DNA from: Bradyrhizobium sp. AUGA SZCCT0158
GTDB lineage: Bacteria > Pseudomonadota > Alphaproteobacteria > Rhizobiales > Xanthobacteraceae
Assembly: GCF_018130065.1 (NCBI RefSeq)
Contig: NZ_JAFCME010000006.1
Span: 248,001 to 312,000, forward strand
Direction: 5' to 3'
Length of the DNA: 64,000 nucleotides
Notes under the pieces: generated by a model
Databases searched by the model: none
What the model saw: only the letters and a program-made list of their open reading frames with translations
Told to the model about the DNA's origin: nothing
Program-made: the position numbers and the translations under genes
Part shown: positions 47,188 to 56,331 of the stretch, piece after piece
Numbering within the stretch: the stretch's first letter is position 1
How the letters are laid out: each line of letters begins with the position of its first letter

Positions 47188-48616
47188 GCCGGAGTCAGAG
47201 GAAGACACCAAACCCCCGGAAGTGCGCAAGCCGGGTTTCTGGTCGCGCGTGCTCAAGCGCATGGTTTCACTTGCCGTGACGCTCGTGATCCTCGGCGGTC
47301 TGGCTTACATCGGCTGGTACGCGTTTCAGCCCAAACCGAACGGCGGCGGCGGTGGTCGCGGCGGCGCGCGGCTCGACCTTCCGGTGCCGGTGCTGGCGGC
47401 GACGCCGCGCACCCAGGACGTGCCGGTCTATCTCGACGGCGTCGGCTCCGTCCGCGCACTGAATAATGTTCTCGTGCGCGCCCAGGTCGACGGCAAGTTG
47501 ATCTCGGTGAACTTCACCGAGGGCCAGGACGTCAAGAAGGGCGACGTGCTGGGCGAAATCGATCCGGTGATCTACCAAGCGCAATATGATCAGGCGGTTG
47601 CCAAGAAGGCGCAGGACGAAGCCCAGCTCGCCAACCAGAAGCTCGATCTCGCCCGCTACCAGCAGCTCGCGGCGTCCAACGCCGGATCGAAGCAGCAGGC
47701 CGATACGCAGCGCGCCTTGGTGGCCCAGCAGGAAGCGCTTGTGAAGGCCGACCAGGCCGCGATCGACAATGCGCAAGCCACTCTCGGTTACACCAAGATC
47801 ATCGCACCCCTGTCGGGACGCGCCGGCCTGCGCCAGGTCGACCAGGGCAACATCATCAAGGCGTCGGACGCGACCGGTCTTGTCATCATCACCCAGCTGC
47901 AGCCGATCGCGGTGCAGTTCAGCCTGCCGCAGCAACAGATCGTGCGGGTCAATGCCGCCGCGGCCAAGGGCGCACTCGCTGTCGACGTCTTCGGCAATGA
48001 CGGCGTCACCGTGGTCGACACCGGCACGCTGAAAGGCATCGACAACCAGGTCGACCCGACCACGGGAACGCTGAAACTCAAGGCGGAATTTCTTAACGCC
48101 AAATTCCAGCTCTGGCCGGGCCAATTCGTCAATGTGCGGCTGAAGGTCGAAACGCTCGAGAAGGCGATCGTGGTGCCGACCTCGGCGGTTCAGCGCGGCC
48201 CTGCCGGGACATTCAGCTACGTGATCGGCCCTGGCGATATCGCGACCGCCAAGCCGGTGGTGGTGACGCAGCAGAACGAGCACGATGCGGTGATCGCGAG
48301 CGGGCTTTCGACCTCCGACCGCGTGGTGACCACGGGCTTTGCCAATCTGTCCGACGGCGCCAAGGTTCTGATCGGCACCGATGACCGGGCGCCGACCGCC
48401 GACCTCGCGCCACGCAAGCGCAGCCGCAGCCCCGACGGCAAGGGCGGTCAGGGCGGTCAGGGCGGCCAAGCCAAAGAAGGCCAGGCCAAGGAAGGTCAAG
48501 CCAAAGACGGCGAACACCGCGGCAGACGCGAACGCGGCGAAGGCGATCAAAAAGGACAGACCGGGCCGGCACCGGCCGGCCAACAGTCGGGCGGGCCTGC
48601 GAAATCGCAGCCATGA
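47177..48616 (+). CDS. mdtA: RND efflux periplasmic adaptor (MdtA type)
   Basis: A 479-residue membrane-fusion protein: N-terminal anchor (RMVSLAVTLVILGGLAYIGW), lipoyl half-motif (VLVRAQVDGKLISVNFTEGQ, DVKKGDVLGEIDPVIY), coiled-coil hairpin (residues 130-190), second lipoyl half and beta barrel (IIAPLSGRAGLRQVDQGNII). The last 70 residues are an unusual low-complexity tail with GGQ repeats, AKEGQ repeats and GEHRGRRERGEG, beyond the usual adaptor end. It links the pumps at 48627 and 51773 to the outer-membrane factor at 45688. Confidence 0.93.
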   Translation: MLFKPESEEDTKPPEVRKPGFWSRVLKRMVSLAVTLVILGGLAYIGWYAFQPKPNGGGGGRGGARLDLPVPVLAATPRTQDVPVYLDGVGSVRALNNVLVRAQVDGKLISVNFTEGQDVKKGDVLGEIDPVIYQAQYDQAVAKKAQDEAQLANQKLDLARYQQLAASNAGSKQQADTQRALVAQQEALVKADQAAIDNAQATLGYTKIIAPLSGRAGLRQVDQGNIIKASDATGLVIITQLQPIAVQFSLPQQQIVRVNAAAAKGALAVDVFGNDGVTVVDTGTLKGIDNQVDPTTGTLKLKAEFLNAKFQLWPGQFVNVRLKVETLEKAIVVPTSAVQRGPAGTFSYVIGPGDIATAKPVVVTQQNEHDAVIASGLSTSDRVVTTGFANLSDGAKVLIGTDDRAPTADLAPRKRSRSPDGKGGQGGQGGQAKEGQAKEGQAKDGEHRGRRERGEGDQKGQTGPAPAGQQSGGPAKSQP

Positions 48617-48626
48617 GGACGCAACC

Positions 48627-51600
48627 ATGAGCGTCTCCGAACCATTCATCCGCCGGCCGATCGCGACCTCGTTGCTCGGGATCGCGCTGCTGATCGGCGG
48701 CGCGCTCGGCTATTGGGCGCTGCCGGTGTCGGCGCTGCCGCAGGTCGATTTCCCGACCGTGCAGGTCACGACGCAACTGCCGGGCGCCAGCCCCGACGTG
48801 GTGGCCTCGCTGATCACGGCGCCGCTGGAGCGTCAGCTCGGCCAGATCCCGTCGCTGTCGTCGATGCAATCGACGAGTTCGTTCGGCGTCAGCCAGATAT
48901 CGCTGCAGTTCGATCTCAACCGCGACATCGACGGCGCCACCCAGGACGTGCAGGCCGCGATCAATGCGGCGGCCGGCATCCTGCCCAAAAACCTGCCGTA
49001 CCCACCGACCTACGCCAAGGTCAACCCGGCCGATGCACCCGTCATGACGCTGGCGCTGACGTCGGAGACGATTTCGCTGCGCGCGATGAGCGACATCGCC
49101 GACACGATTTTGGGGCAGCGGCTCAGCCAGATTTCCGGCGTTGGTCGCGTCGCGGTGCTCGGCGGATTGAAGCCTGCAATACGGGTGCAGGCCGACCTTG
49201 CGCGGCTCGCCGCCTACGGCATTTCGATGGAGGACCTGCGCGCCGCCATTGCCGGGGCCAACGTCTCGGGCCCGAAGGGATCGCTCGATGGCGCGCAGCA
49301 AGCCTACACCATCGCCGCCAACGACCAGATCGCGGCGGCGGAGGCCTACAAGCCGATCATCATCGCCTATCGCAACGGCGCGCCGGTCACGATCGGCGAT
49401 GTCGCCGTCATCATCGACGGGCTGGAGAACGACCGCACCGGCGGCTGGTATCAGGGCACGCCGGCCGTCATCATCGACATCCAGCGGCAGCCCGGCGCCA
49501 ATGTGATCGAGGTGGTGCGCCAGATCCGCGAGGAAATTCCCAAGGTGCAGCGCGCGATCCCGGCGGGCGTCAAGCTGACCATCGTCAGCGACCGCACCGT
49601 CACCATCCGCGCCTCCGTCCATGACGTGCAGTTCACGCTGATCCTTTCAGTGGTGCTGGTGACGCTGGTCGTGCTGTTGTTCCTGCGCTCGCTGCGCGCC
49701 ACGCTGATCGCAGGCGTGGCGCTGCCGCTGTCGCTGATCACGAGCTTCGGGATCATGTATTTCGCGGGATTCAGCCTCGACAATCTGTCGCTGATGGCGC
49801 TCACGATCGGCACCGGCTTCGTGGTCGACGACGCCATCGTGATGATCGAGAACATCGTCCGCCACATGGAAGACGGCGAGTCCGTGATGGAGGCCTCGCT
49901 GAAGGGCGCCAGCGAAATCGGCTTCACCGTGATTTCGCTGACGGTGTCGCTGATCGCGGTGTTTATCCCGCTATTGTTCATGTCCGGGCTGGTCGGCCGC
50001 ATGTTCCGCGAATTCGCGCTGACGCTGACGATCGCGGTGGTGACCTCGGCGGTCGTCTCGCTGACGCTGACGCCGATGATGTGCTCGCGGCTGCTCAAGA
50101 ACGTTCATGAGGAATTTGCCGTTCCGGGGCTCGCGGCCGTCAGCGGCTTCATCGATCGCACGGTCGAACTCTATCACCGCACGCTGTTGTGGGTGCTGCA
50201 GCGCCAGCGCGCCACGCTCGCCGTGACGTTCCTCACCATTGTCGCGACCCTGGTCATGTATGTGGTCGCGCCGAAGGGGTTTCTGCCGCTGCAGGATACG
50301 GCTTCGATCACGGCGGTGACCGAGGCCGGGCCCGACGTTTCCTTTGCCGAGATGCAAAGCCGGCAGATGGCGGCGGCGGCCGCGATCCAGGCCGATCCGG
50401 ATGTGGTCGGCGTGGTCTCCGTGATCGGCGCAGGCTCGGTCAATCCGACCACCAATGTCGGGCGTCTGGTGATGACGCTGCGCCCGCGCGGCGAGCGAAG
50501 CGACGACATCATGGTCGTGGTGAACCGGCTGAAGCAGCGCACGGCCTCGATTCCTGGCATGACCATCTATTTCCAGCCGGTGCAGGATGTGCAGATCTCG
50601 ACCCAGTCGAGCCGCTCGCAATACCAGTACACGCTGACCGGCACCGATTCCGCCGAAGTGACCAAATGGGCCAACAGGCTCGTTGCCGAAATGCGGCGGG
50701 ATCCGCTGTTCCGCGACGTCTCGTCGGAAGCGCAGGAGGGTGGCTTGCGCGCCGCGCTCGACATCGACCGCCAGCGCGCCGGCCAGCTCGGCGTCAGCCT
50801 GCAGGTCGTGACCGATACGCTGAACGACGCCTTTGCGCAGCGGCAGATTTCGACCATCTACGGCCAGGCCAACCAGTATCGCGTGGTGCTGGAGGCCATG
50901 CCGATGTATCAGCGCGATCCATCGATCCTCTCGAAACTCTACGTGCCGGGCGCGTCGGCAACGCCGGGAAGCCCGGCCGGTCAGGTGCCGATCTCGGCGA
51001 TCGCGACGCTGACGCGCACCACCGCGCCGCTGGCGATTTCGCATCACGCGCAGTTCCCCGCCATCTCGCTCAGCTTCAACCTGGCGCCGGGCGAAGCGCT
51101 CGGCGACGCCGTCGAGGCGGTCAAGTCGATCGAAACCCGCATCGGCATGCCCGGCAGCATCGTCGGCGTCTATGCCGGCGACGCGGCCGAGTTCGCTAAA
51201 TCGCTTGCCGGGCAGCCATGGCTGATCCTGGCCGCGCTGGTCACCATCTACATCGTGCTCGGCGTGCTCTATGAGAGCTACATCCACCCGATCACCATTC
51301 TCTCGACGCTGCCCTCGGCCGGCATCGGCGCCATCCTGGCCTTGATGCTGTGCGGCCAGGACCTGTCGGTGATCGGCCTGATCGGCATCATCCTGTTGAT
51401 GGGCATCGTCAAGAAAAACGCGATCATGATGATCGACTTTGCCCTCGAGGCGGAGCGGCATAGGGGCATGTCCGCGCACGAAGCCATCGTGCAGGCCTGC
51501 CTGTTGCGCTTCCGCCCGATCATGATGACGACGCTGGCCGCGCTGTTCGGCGCGCTGCCGCTGGCGCTCGAAAGCGGCACCGGCGCGGAATTGCGTTTCC

Positions 51601-51773
51601 CGCTCGGCGTTTCGATCATCGGCGGATTGCTGCTGAGCCAGTTGCTGACGCTCTACACCACGCCCGTGATCTATCTGGCGCTCGACCGGCTCAACCGCAA
51701 AATCGACAAGGCGGTGCCGAAGCCGGGGCCTGCGGGGCCGCCCGTTGCCGGCGCCACCGAGGGGATGCAGTAA
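48627..51773 (+). CDS. mdtB: RND multidrug efflux pump, MdtB type
   Basis: A 1048-residue RND permease from the ATG at 48627; the much earlier frame start lies inside mdtA. It has the conserved opening SVSEPFIRRPIATSLLGIAL, the proton-relay aspartate pair in GTGFVVDDAIVMIENIVRHM, and the second-half signature GLIGIILLMGIVKKNAIMMI then DFALEAERHRGMSAHEA. Two tandem RND pumps with one adaptor is the MdtABC/MuxABC design, in which the two pumps form a heterotrimer. The stop overlaps the next ATG. Confidence 0.94.
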   Translation: MSVSEPFIRRPIATSLLGIALLIGGALGYWALPVSALPQVDFPTVQVTTQLPGASPDVVASLITAPLERQLGQIPSLSSMQSTSSFGVSQISLQFDLNRDIDGATQDVQAAINAAAGILPKNLPYPPTYAKVNPADAPVMTLALTSETISLRAMSDIADTILGQRLSQISGVGRVAVLGGLKPAIRVQADLARLAAYGISMEDLRAAIAGANVSGPKGSLDGAQQAYTIAANDQIAAAEAYKPIIIAYRNGAPVTIGDVAVIIDGLENDRTGGWYQGTPAVIIDIQRQPGANVIEVVRQIREEIPKVQRAIPAGVKLTIVSDRTVTIRASVHDVQFTLILSVVLVTLVVLLFLRSLRATLIAGVALPLSLITSFGIMYFAGFSLDNLSLMALTIGTGFVVDDAIVMIENIVRHMEDGESVMEASLKGASEIGFTVISLTVSLIAVFIPLLFMSGLVGRMFREFALTLTIAVVTSAVVSLTLTPMMCSRLLKNVHEEFAVPGLAAVSGFIDRTVELYHRTLLWVLQRQRATLAVTFLTIVATLVMYVVAPKGFLPLQDTASITAVTEAGPDVSFAEMQSRQMAAAAAIQADPDVVGVVSVIGAGSVNPTTNVGRLVMTLRPRGERSDDIMVVVNRLKQRTASIPGMTIYFQPVQDVQISTQSSRSQYQYTLTGTDSAEVTKWANRLVAEMRRDPLFRDVSSEAQEGGLRAALDIDRQRAGQLGVSLQVVTDTLNDAFAQRQISTIYGQANQYRVVLEAMPMYQRDPSILSKLYVPGASATPGSPAGQVPISAIATLTRTTAPLAISHHAQFPAISLSFNLAPGEALGDAVEAVKSIETRIGMPGSIVGVYAGDAAEFAKSLAGQPWLILAALVTIYIVLGVLYESYIHPITILSTLPSAGIGAILALMLCGQDLSVIGLIGIILLMGIVKKNAIMMIDFALEAERHRGMSAHEAIVQACLLRFRPIMMTTLAALFGALPLALESGTGAELRFPLGVSIIGGLLLSQLLTLYTTPVIYLALDRLNRKIDKAVPKPGPAGPPVAGATEGMQ

Positions 51774-54700
51774 TGGCATCGATCTCGATCTCGGAGCCCT
51801 TCATCCGCAGGCCGGTAGGCACCACGCTGCTGGCGATCGGGCTCTTTCTGGTCGGGGTCGTCGCCTACGTGTTTCTGCCGGTGTCGGCGGTTCCCAACGT
51901 CGATTTTCCGTCGATCCGGGTTTCCGCCACGCGCCCGGGCGCCGACCCCTCGATCATGGCGTCGACGGTTGCGGCCCCGTTGGAGCGGCGACTCGGGCAA
52001 ATCTCGGGCATCGACCAGATCACCTCGACCAGTTCGCTCGGCACCACCAGCATCCAGCTGCAGTTCGCGATCGGCCGCAACATCGACCGCGCCGCGCGCG
52101 ACGTGCAGGCGGCGATCAACGCCTCGCTGGCGGATTTGCCGACCGACCTGCCGTCATTGCCGCGGTTCCGCAAAGCCAACCCGTCGGCGGCGCCCGTGTT
52201 CGTGCTGGCGCTGACCTCGAAGACGCTGACGACAAGCGCGATGTATGACGTCGCCGATACCGTGATCGCGCAGCGCATCTCGCAGGTGCCGGGGGTCGGC
52301 GAAGTCACCGTCAGTGGCGCGGATCAGCCCGCGGTACGGATCGCGCTCAACCCGGTCGCGCTTTCCAATGCCGGGATCGCGACCGACGACGTCCGGCTGG
52401 CGATCGTCAATTCCAACCCGCTCGGCCCGGTCGGGATCTTCAACGGCGCCCGCCAGAGCGAGACGATTTCGACCAACAAGCAGATGCGGACGGCGGCCGA
52501 ATTCCGCGACATCATCATCAAGAGTTCGGGGGGCAATTTCGTTCGCCTCTCCGACGTGGCTGAGGTGGAAGACTCCGTCCGCAACAGCCGCTCGATCGCC
52601 TGGTTCAACAAGCAGCCGGCGGTGCTGATCCAGATCACCAAGCAGGGCGACGCCAACGTCATCGATACCGTCGACCGGGTGAGGGCGCTGCTGCCGGAAT
52701 TGCAGCAATGGCTGCCGGGCGGCGTCGAGATTTCGACGCTGGTCGACCGCACCGGCACCATCCGCGCCAGCGTGCTCGACATGCAGTTTACGCTGCTGGC
52801 GACCGCGTTCCTGGTCATGGTTGTCGTGTTCGCCTTCCTGCGGCGGTTGACGCCGACGATTGCGGCCGGCGTCTCGGTGCCGCTGGCGCTGGCCGGCACC
52901 TGCGCCGGGATGTGGCTGGCCGGCTTCTCGATCGACAATCTGTCGCTGATGGCGCTGGCGATTTCGGTCGGCTTCGTGGTCGACGACGCCATCGTGATGA
53001 TCGAGAACATGTACCGCAATCTCGAGCAGGGCATGGCGCCGCTCGCCGCAGCGATGGAAGGCGCCAAGCAGATCGGCTTTACCGTGCTGTCGATCAGCCT
53101 GTCGCTGATCGCGGCCTTTACGCCGCTGATTTTCATGGACGGGATCGTCGGGCGGCTGCTGCGCGAATTCTCGCTGACGCTGACCTTTGCCATCGTGGTG
53201 TCGACCGTGGTCTCGCTGACGGTCACCCCGATGATCTGCGCGCATTTCATCAAGGAGGCGACTTCCGATCGCGCCACCTGGTTCGACCGGCTGGTCGAGG
53301 GCACGCTGTCGCGCACCGTGTCGTTCTACACCTGGACGCTGCGCCGGGTTCTGGAATTTCCTTATCTTACCCTGCTCGTGTTCTTTGCCACCATCGCGCT
53401 GACGGTGACGCTCTATATCAAGACGCCGAAGGGCTATTTCCCGACCGATGACAGCGGCTTCATCATCGGATCGACCCGCGCCTCCCCCGACATCTCGTTT
53501 CAGGCCATGCTCGGCCTGCAACAGCAATTGGCCGATATCGTCATGGCCGACCCTGCGGTCGCCGGGATCGGCTCCTCGCTTGGCAGCGGCGGCGGTCCCG
53601 GTGGCGGCGGCTCTAACCGCGGCACCATGTTCATCAGCCTGAAGCCGCCTGAGGAGCGGGCGGGGCAGTCGACTGCCGACGTGATCGATCGCCTGCGCCG
53701 GGCGCTCTATCGCGTCGCGGGCATCCGCCTGTTCATGTTCGCCGCCCAGGATATAAGGACCGGCGGACGGCAGAGCGATTCCGACTATCAGTACACGTTG
53801 TCGAGCACCGACCTCGGTCTGCTGCAGAAATGGGCCCCCATTGTCGGCAAGCGCATGGAGACCGTCGAGGGCATCACCGACGTGTCCTCTGACCGCGATC
53901 CCGGCGGGTTGCAATTGTCATTGGTGATCGACCGGAAGACGGCGTCCAGCTTGGGTGTTCGCGTCCAGGACATCGACAACGCCTTGAACAACGCGTTCGC
54001 GCAGCGGCAGATTTCGATCATCTACACCCAGCGCAACCAGTACATGGTGGTGCTGGAGATCGACCCGAAATTCCAGGCCGATCCGTCGAACCTCGAACGT
54101 ATCTTCGTCGCCGGCGCCAACGACGCGCAGGTGCCGCTATCGGCGGTCGTGCGCTATCAGCGCGGCCTGTCGCCGCTGGCGGTCTATCACTCGCAGTCGT
54201 TCCCCTCGACGACGGTGTCGTTCAATCTGCTGCCCAACGTGCCGCTCGAGGTCGCGACCACCAACATCCAGCGCGCGGTCGACGAGCTGCACATGCCGGA
54301 GGGCATCCGCGGCAGTTTCGACGGCAATGCCGGCGACTTCAACAAGACCAGCGGCCGGCAGCCGCTGCTGATCCTCGGCGCGCTGGTGGCGATGTATATC
54401 GTGCTCGGCGTGCTCTATGAGAGCCTTGCCCATCCCCTGACCATCATCTCGACGCTGCCTTCGGCGGGGCTCGGCGCGCTGCTCGCGCTGCAGGTGACCA
54501 ACACGCCGCTGACCGTGATCGCCTTTGTCGGCATCATTCTCTTGATAGGGATCGTCAAGAAGAACGGCATCATGATGGTGGATTTTGCACTCGACGCCGA
54601 GCGCCACCGTGGTCTGTCGTCGGCGGATGCGATCTTCGAGGCCTGCACCGCCCGGTTCCGTCCGATCCTGATGACGACGCTGGCGGCCCTGTTCGCGGGC

Positions 54701-54886
54701 ATCCCCCTCGTCATAGCGACCGGCCCAGGCACCGAGCTGCGCCGGCCGCTCGGAATCACCATCATCGGGGGATTGTTCGTGTCCCAGATCCTCACTTTGT
54801 ACACGACACCCGTGATCTACCTTCTGATCGACGGGTTGCGGCGGCGGTGGTCCGAACCGGCCGCAATCCAGGCGCCGGCGGAATAA
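51773..54886 (+). CDS. mdtC: RND multidrug efflux pump, MdtC type
   Basis: A 1037-residue RND permease, paralogue of the preceding pump: SISEPFIRRPVGTTLLAIGL at the start, aspartate pair in SVGFVVDDAIVMIENMYRNL, a Gly-rich porter loop (LGSGGGPGGGGSNRGTMFIS) and FVGIILLIGIVKKNGIMMVD. It overlaps mdtB by one base and ends the operon. With MdtB it should export amphipathic compounds (in relatives, novobiocin, bile salts or plant flavonoids); the natural substrate here is unknown. Confidence 0.94.
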   Translation: MASISISEPFIRRPVGTTLLAIGLFLVGVVAYVFLPVSAVPNVDFPSIRVSATRPGADPSIMASTVAAPLERRLGQISGIDQITSTSSLGTTSIQLQFAIGRNIDRAARDVQAAINASLADLPTDLPSLPRFRKANPSAAPVFVLALTSKTLTTSAMYDVADTVIAQRISQVPGVGEVTVSGADQPAVRIALNPVALSNAGIATDDVRLAIVNSNPLGPVGIFNGARQSETISTNKQMRTAAEFRDIIIKSSGGNFVRLSDVAEVEDSVRNSRSIAWFNKQPAVLIQITKQGDANVIDTVDRVRALLPELQQWLPGGVEISTLVDRTGTIRASVLDMQFTLLATAFLVMVVVFAFLRRLTPTIAAGVSVPLALAGTCAGMWLAGFSIDNLSLMALAISVGFVVDDAIVMIENMYRNLEQGMAPLAAAMEGAKQIGFTVLSISLSLIAAFTPLIFMDGIVGRLLREFSLTLTFAIVVSTVVSLTVTPMICAHFIKEATSDRATWFDRLVEGTLSRTVSFYTWTLRRVLEFPYLTLLVFFATIALTVTLYIKTPKGYFPTDDSGFIIGSTRASPDISFQAMLGLQQQLADIVMADPAVAGIGSSLGSGGGPGGGGSNRGTMFISLKPPEERAGQSTADVIDRLRRALYRVAGIRLFMFAAQDIRTGGRQSDSDYQYTLSSTDLGLLQKWAPIVGKRMETVEGITDVSSDRDPGGLQLSLVIDRKTASSLGVRVQDIDNALNNAFAQRQISIIYTQRNQYMVVLEIDPKFQADPSNLERIFVAGANDAQVPLSAVVRYQRGLSPLAVYHSQSFPSTTVSFNLLPNVPLEVATTNIQRAVDELHMPEGIRGSFDGNAGDFNKTSGRQPLLILGALVAMYIVLGVLYESLAHPLTIISTLPSAGLGALLALQVTNTPLTVIAFVGIILLIGIVKKNGIMMVDFALDAERHRGLSSADAIFEACTARFRPILMTTLAALFAGIPLVIATGPGTELRRPLGITIIGGLFVSQILTLYTTPVIYLLIDGLRRRWSEPAAIQAPAE

Positions 54887-54943
54887 TCACCGGAACGGCG
54901 CTGAATTGTTGATGGGGTGGGCGGCGCAGCGTATAGCGGGCGG

Positions 54944-55690
54944 ATGTCAAAACAATCTGAAGCCAAGATTGCGCCTGAAGCTGACGAGGTGCCGGAGTGC
55001 GCCGACTGCGGCAAACCGGTGCCTCTGTGTATCTGTGACAGCATCACGCCGATCGAGAACAAGGTTTCGCTCCTGATCCTGCAGCATCCGCAGGAACAGG
55101 ACCGGACGCTGGGTACGGCGCGCCTGACGGCACTCCATTTTGGCGACGCCGTGCTCAAGATAGGATTGTCTTGGCCGAGCCTCTCCAAGGCGCTGGGGCG
55201 GCCGGTGGACGATCCCTCACGCTGGGCGGTGCTGTATCTTGGTTCCGCCAAGGTCAGCGAGCTCGAGACCGAGAACGAAATCGTCGCGATCAACCGCAAG
55301 GGCGAGATCGAACCGCATCAGCGCGCGATTCTCAGCGATATCGAGGGCATTGTGCTGCTCGACGGCACCTGGAGCCAGGCTAAGGCGCTTTGGTGGCGCA
55401 ATGCGTGGATGCTGAAATGCCAGCGGGTGATTCTTGGGCCCAAGCGCGCCTCGCGTTATGGAAAGCTCCGCAAGGAGCCGCGTGCCGACGGGCTCTCCAC
55501 GATCGAGGCCGCGGCGATGCTGCTGGCCGGACTGGAGAAGCGACCCGATATCGCCGAGACGCTCAACGGCAGTTTCGAGCGGCTGCTGACGCGGTATCGC
55601 GAGGTTCAGACCACCATGCCGGAACTCGCACCCAAGCCGAAGAAGAAGGATTATCGTCGCCGCAAAGGGGTTAAAGCCCGCGCCAAATAA
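54944..55690 (+). CDS. DTW-domain tRNA-uridine aminocarboxypropyltransferase
   Basis: A 248-residue protein. A cysteine-rich zinc knuckle (CADCGKPVPLCICD) is followed by the TDD/DTW core: ILQHPQEQDRTLGTARLTAL, the LLDGTWSQAKALWWRN motif and a basic end (KPKKKDYRRRKGVKARAK). The DTW family transfers the aminocarboxypropyl group of SAM to a tRNA uridine (acp3U, as in TapT). The ATG at 54944 gives the family N-terminus; an upstream start at 54917 is possible. It follows the efflux operon by 58 bp without an obvious terminator. Confidence 0.88.
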   Translation: MSKQSEAKIAPEADEVPECADCGKPVPLCICDSITPIENKVSLLILQHPQEQDRTLGTARLTALHFGDAVLKIGLSWPSLSKALGRPVDDPSRWAVLYLGSAKVSELETENEIVAINRKGEIEPHQRAILSDIEGIVLLDGTWSQAKALWWRNAWMLKCQRVILGPKRASRYGKLRKEPRADGLSTIEAAAMLLAGLEKRPDIAETLNGSFERLLTRYREVQTTMPELAPKPKKKDYRRRKGVKARAK

Positions 55691-55770
55691 TGCTAGCGAA
55701 GGTTGCGAGCGATCAGTAGAACCGCCGCGTTGTCTGTCACCAAAGCCGAAAACATCAGCAGAAAGTACCG

Positions 55771-56190
55771 ATGCAATCGCTTGAGTCACAACATGACGAG
55801 GTTGTCGTCGGGCCAAGCGACCGCAATTTCGGGTTCACGATGGCCACGGTCTTTGCGCTGATCGGCGGTTACGGTCTCTACCAGGCTTCGTCTCATGCGC
55901 CGTTCTGGCTGGGCGGCGCCGCGGTGTTTGCCTGCCTGACCCTGTGGCGTCCGCGAACGCTCAACCCCGCCAACCGGGCATGGCTGAAGCTCGGGCTTCT
56001 GATGTACCGCGTGGTCAACCCCGTCATCATGGCGCTGCTCTTCTTTGGCACGATCCTGCCGATTGGGCTGGCGATGCGCCTGTTCGGCAAGGATTTCCTC
56101 AAGCTCGCCAGGGATCGTTCATCGCCGACCTATTGGCTGCCGCGCTCCGATCCGAGACCACCATCGCAATCCATGCGGCAGCAGTTCTAG
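55771..56190 (+). CDS. SxtJ-family membrane protein
   Basis: A 139-residue protein with an acidic N-terminus (VVVGPSDRNFGFTMATVFAL) and three to four membrane helices (GGYGLYQASSHAPFWLGGAA, NRAWLKLGLLMYRVVNPVIM, ALLFFGTILPIGLAMRLFG), ending in DRSSPTYWLPRSDPRPP. The SDRNFG start and YWxPR end are typical of the SxtJ family, which accompanies carbamoyltransferases. It is followed by a shrunken DUF5989-like gene and the carbamoyltransferase, so the trio forms one unit of unknown substrate. Confidence 0.85.
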   Translation: MQSLESQHDEVVVGPSDRNFGFTMATVFALIGGYGLYQASSHAPFWLGGAAVFACLTLWRPRTLNPANRAWLKLGLLMYRVVNPVIMALLFFGTILPIGLAMRLFGKDFLKLARDRSSPTYWLPRSDPRPPSQSMRQQF

Positions 56191-56200
56191 GGTCCGCCTG

Positions 56201-56323
56201 ATGTCGTGCCTGCGCGATCCATTTGTCTTTCCGGGATCGCTTTCTCGCGATACCCGTATGGGAGCATTGCCGGCGGTAACCAAGGGCTCAGCGCTGACGC
56301 CGTTCGTCTGTACCCTGTTTTGA
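56201..56323 (+). pseudogene. Shrunken DUF5989-like small membrane protein gene
   Basis: A 40-codon frame: MSCLRDPFVF at the start and VTKGSALTPFVCTLF at the end. In related loci a protein of about 50 residues sits exactly here between SxtJ and the carbamoyltransferase and reads MSxLRDLWxF...LTxGSAxxPFxYTLF with a hydrophobic helix between. Here the helix is replaced by PGSLSRDTRMGALPA, so the membrane segment has been lost, probably through indels. The start, stop and both ends survive. The product, if made, would not be membrane-inserted. Confidence 0.55.
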
Positions 56324-56331
56324 GTGGCGGC

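Noticed and set aside
49971..51779. 602-codon minus-strand open frame
   Set aside because: Antisense to the mdtB pump gene, with arginine/histidine/glutamine-rich composition and no motif.
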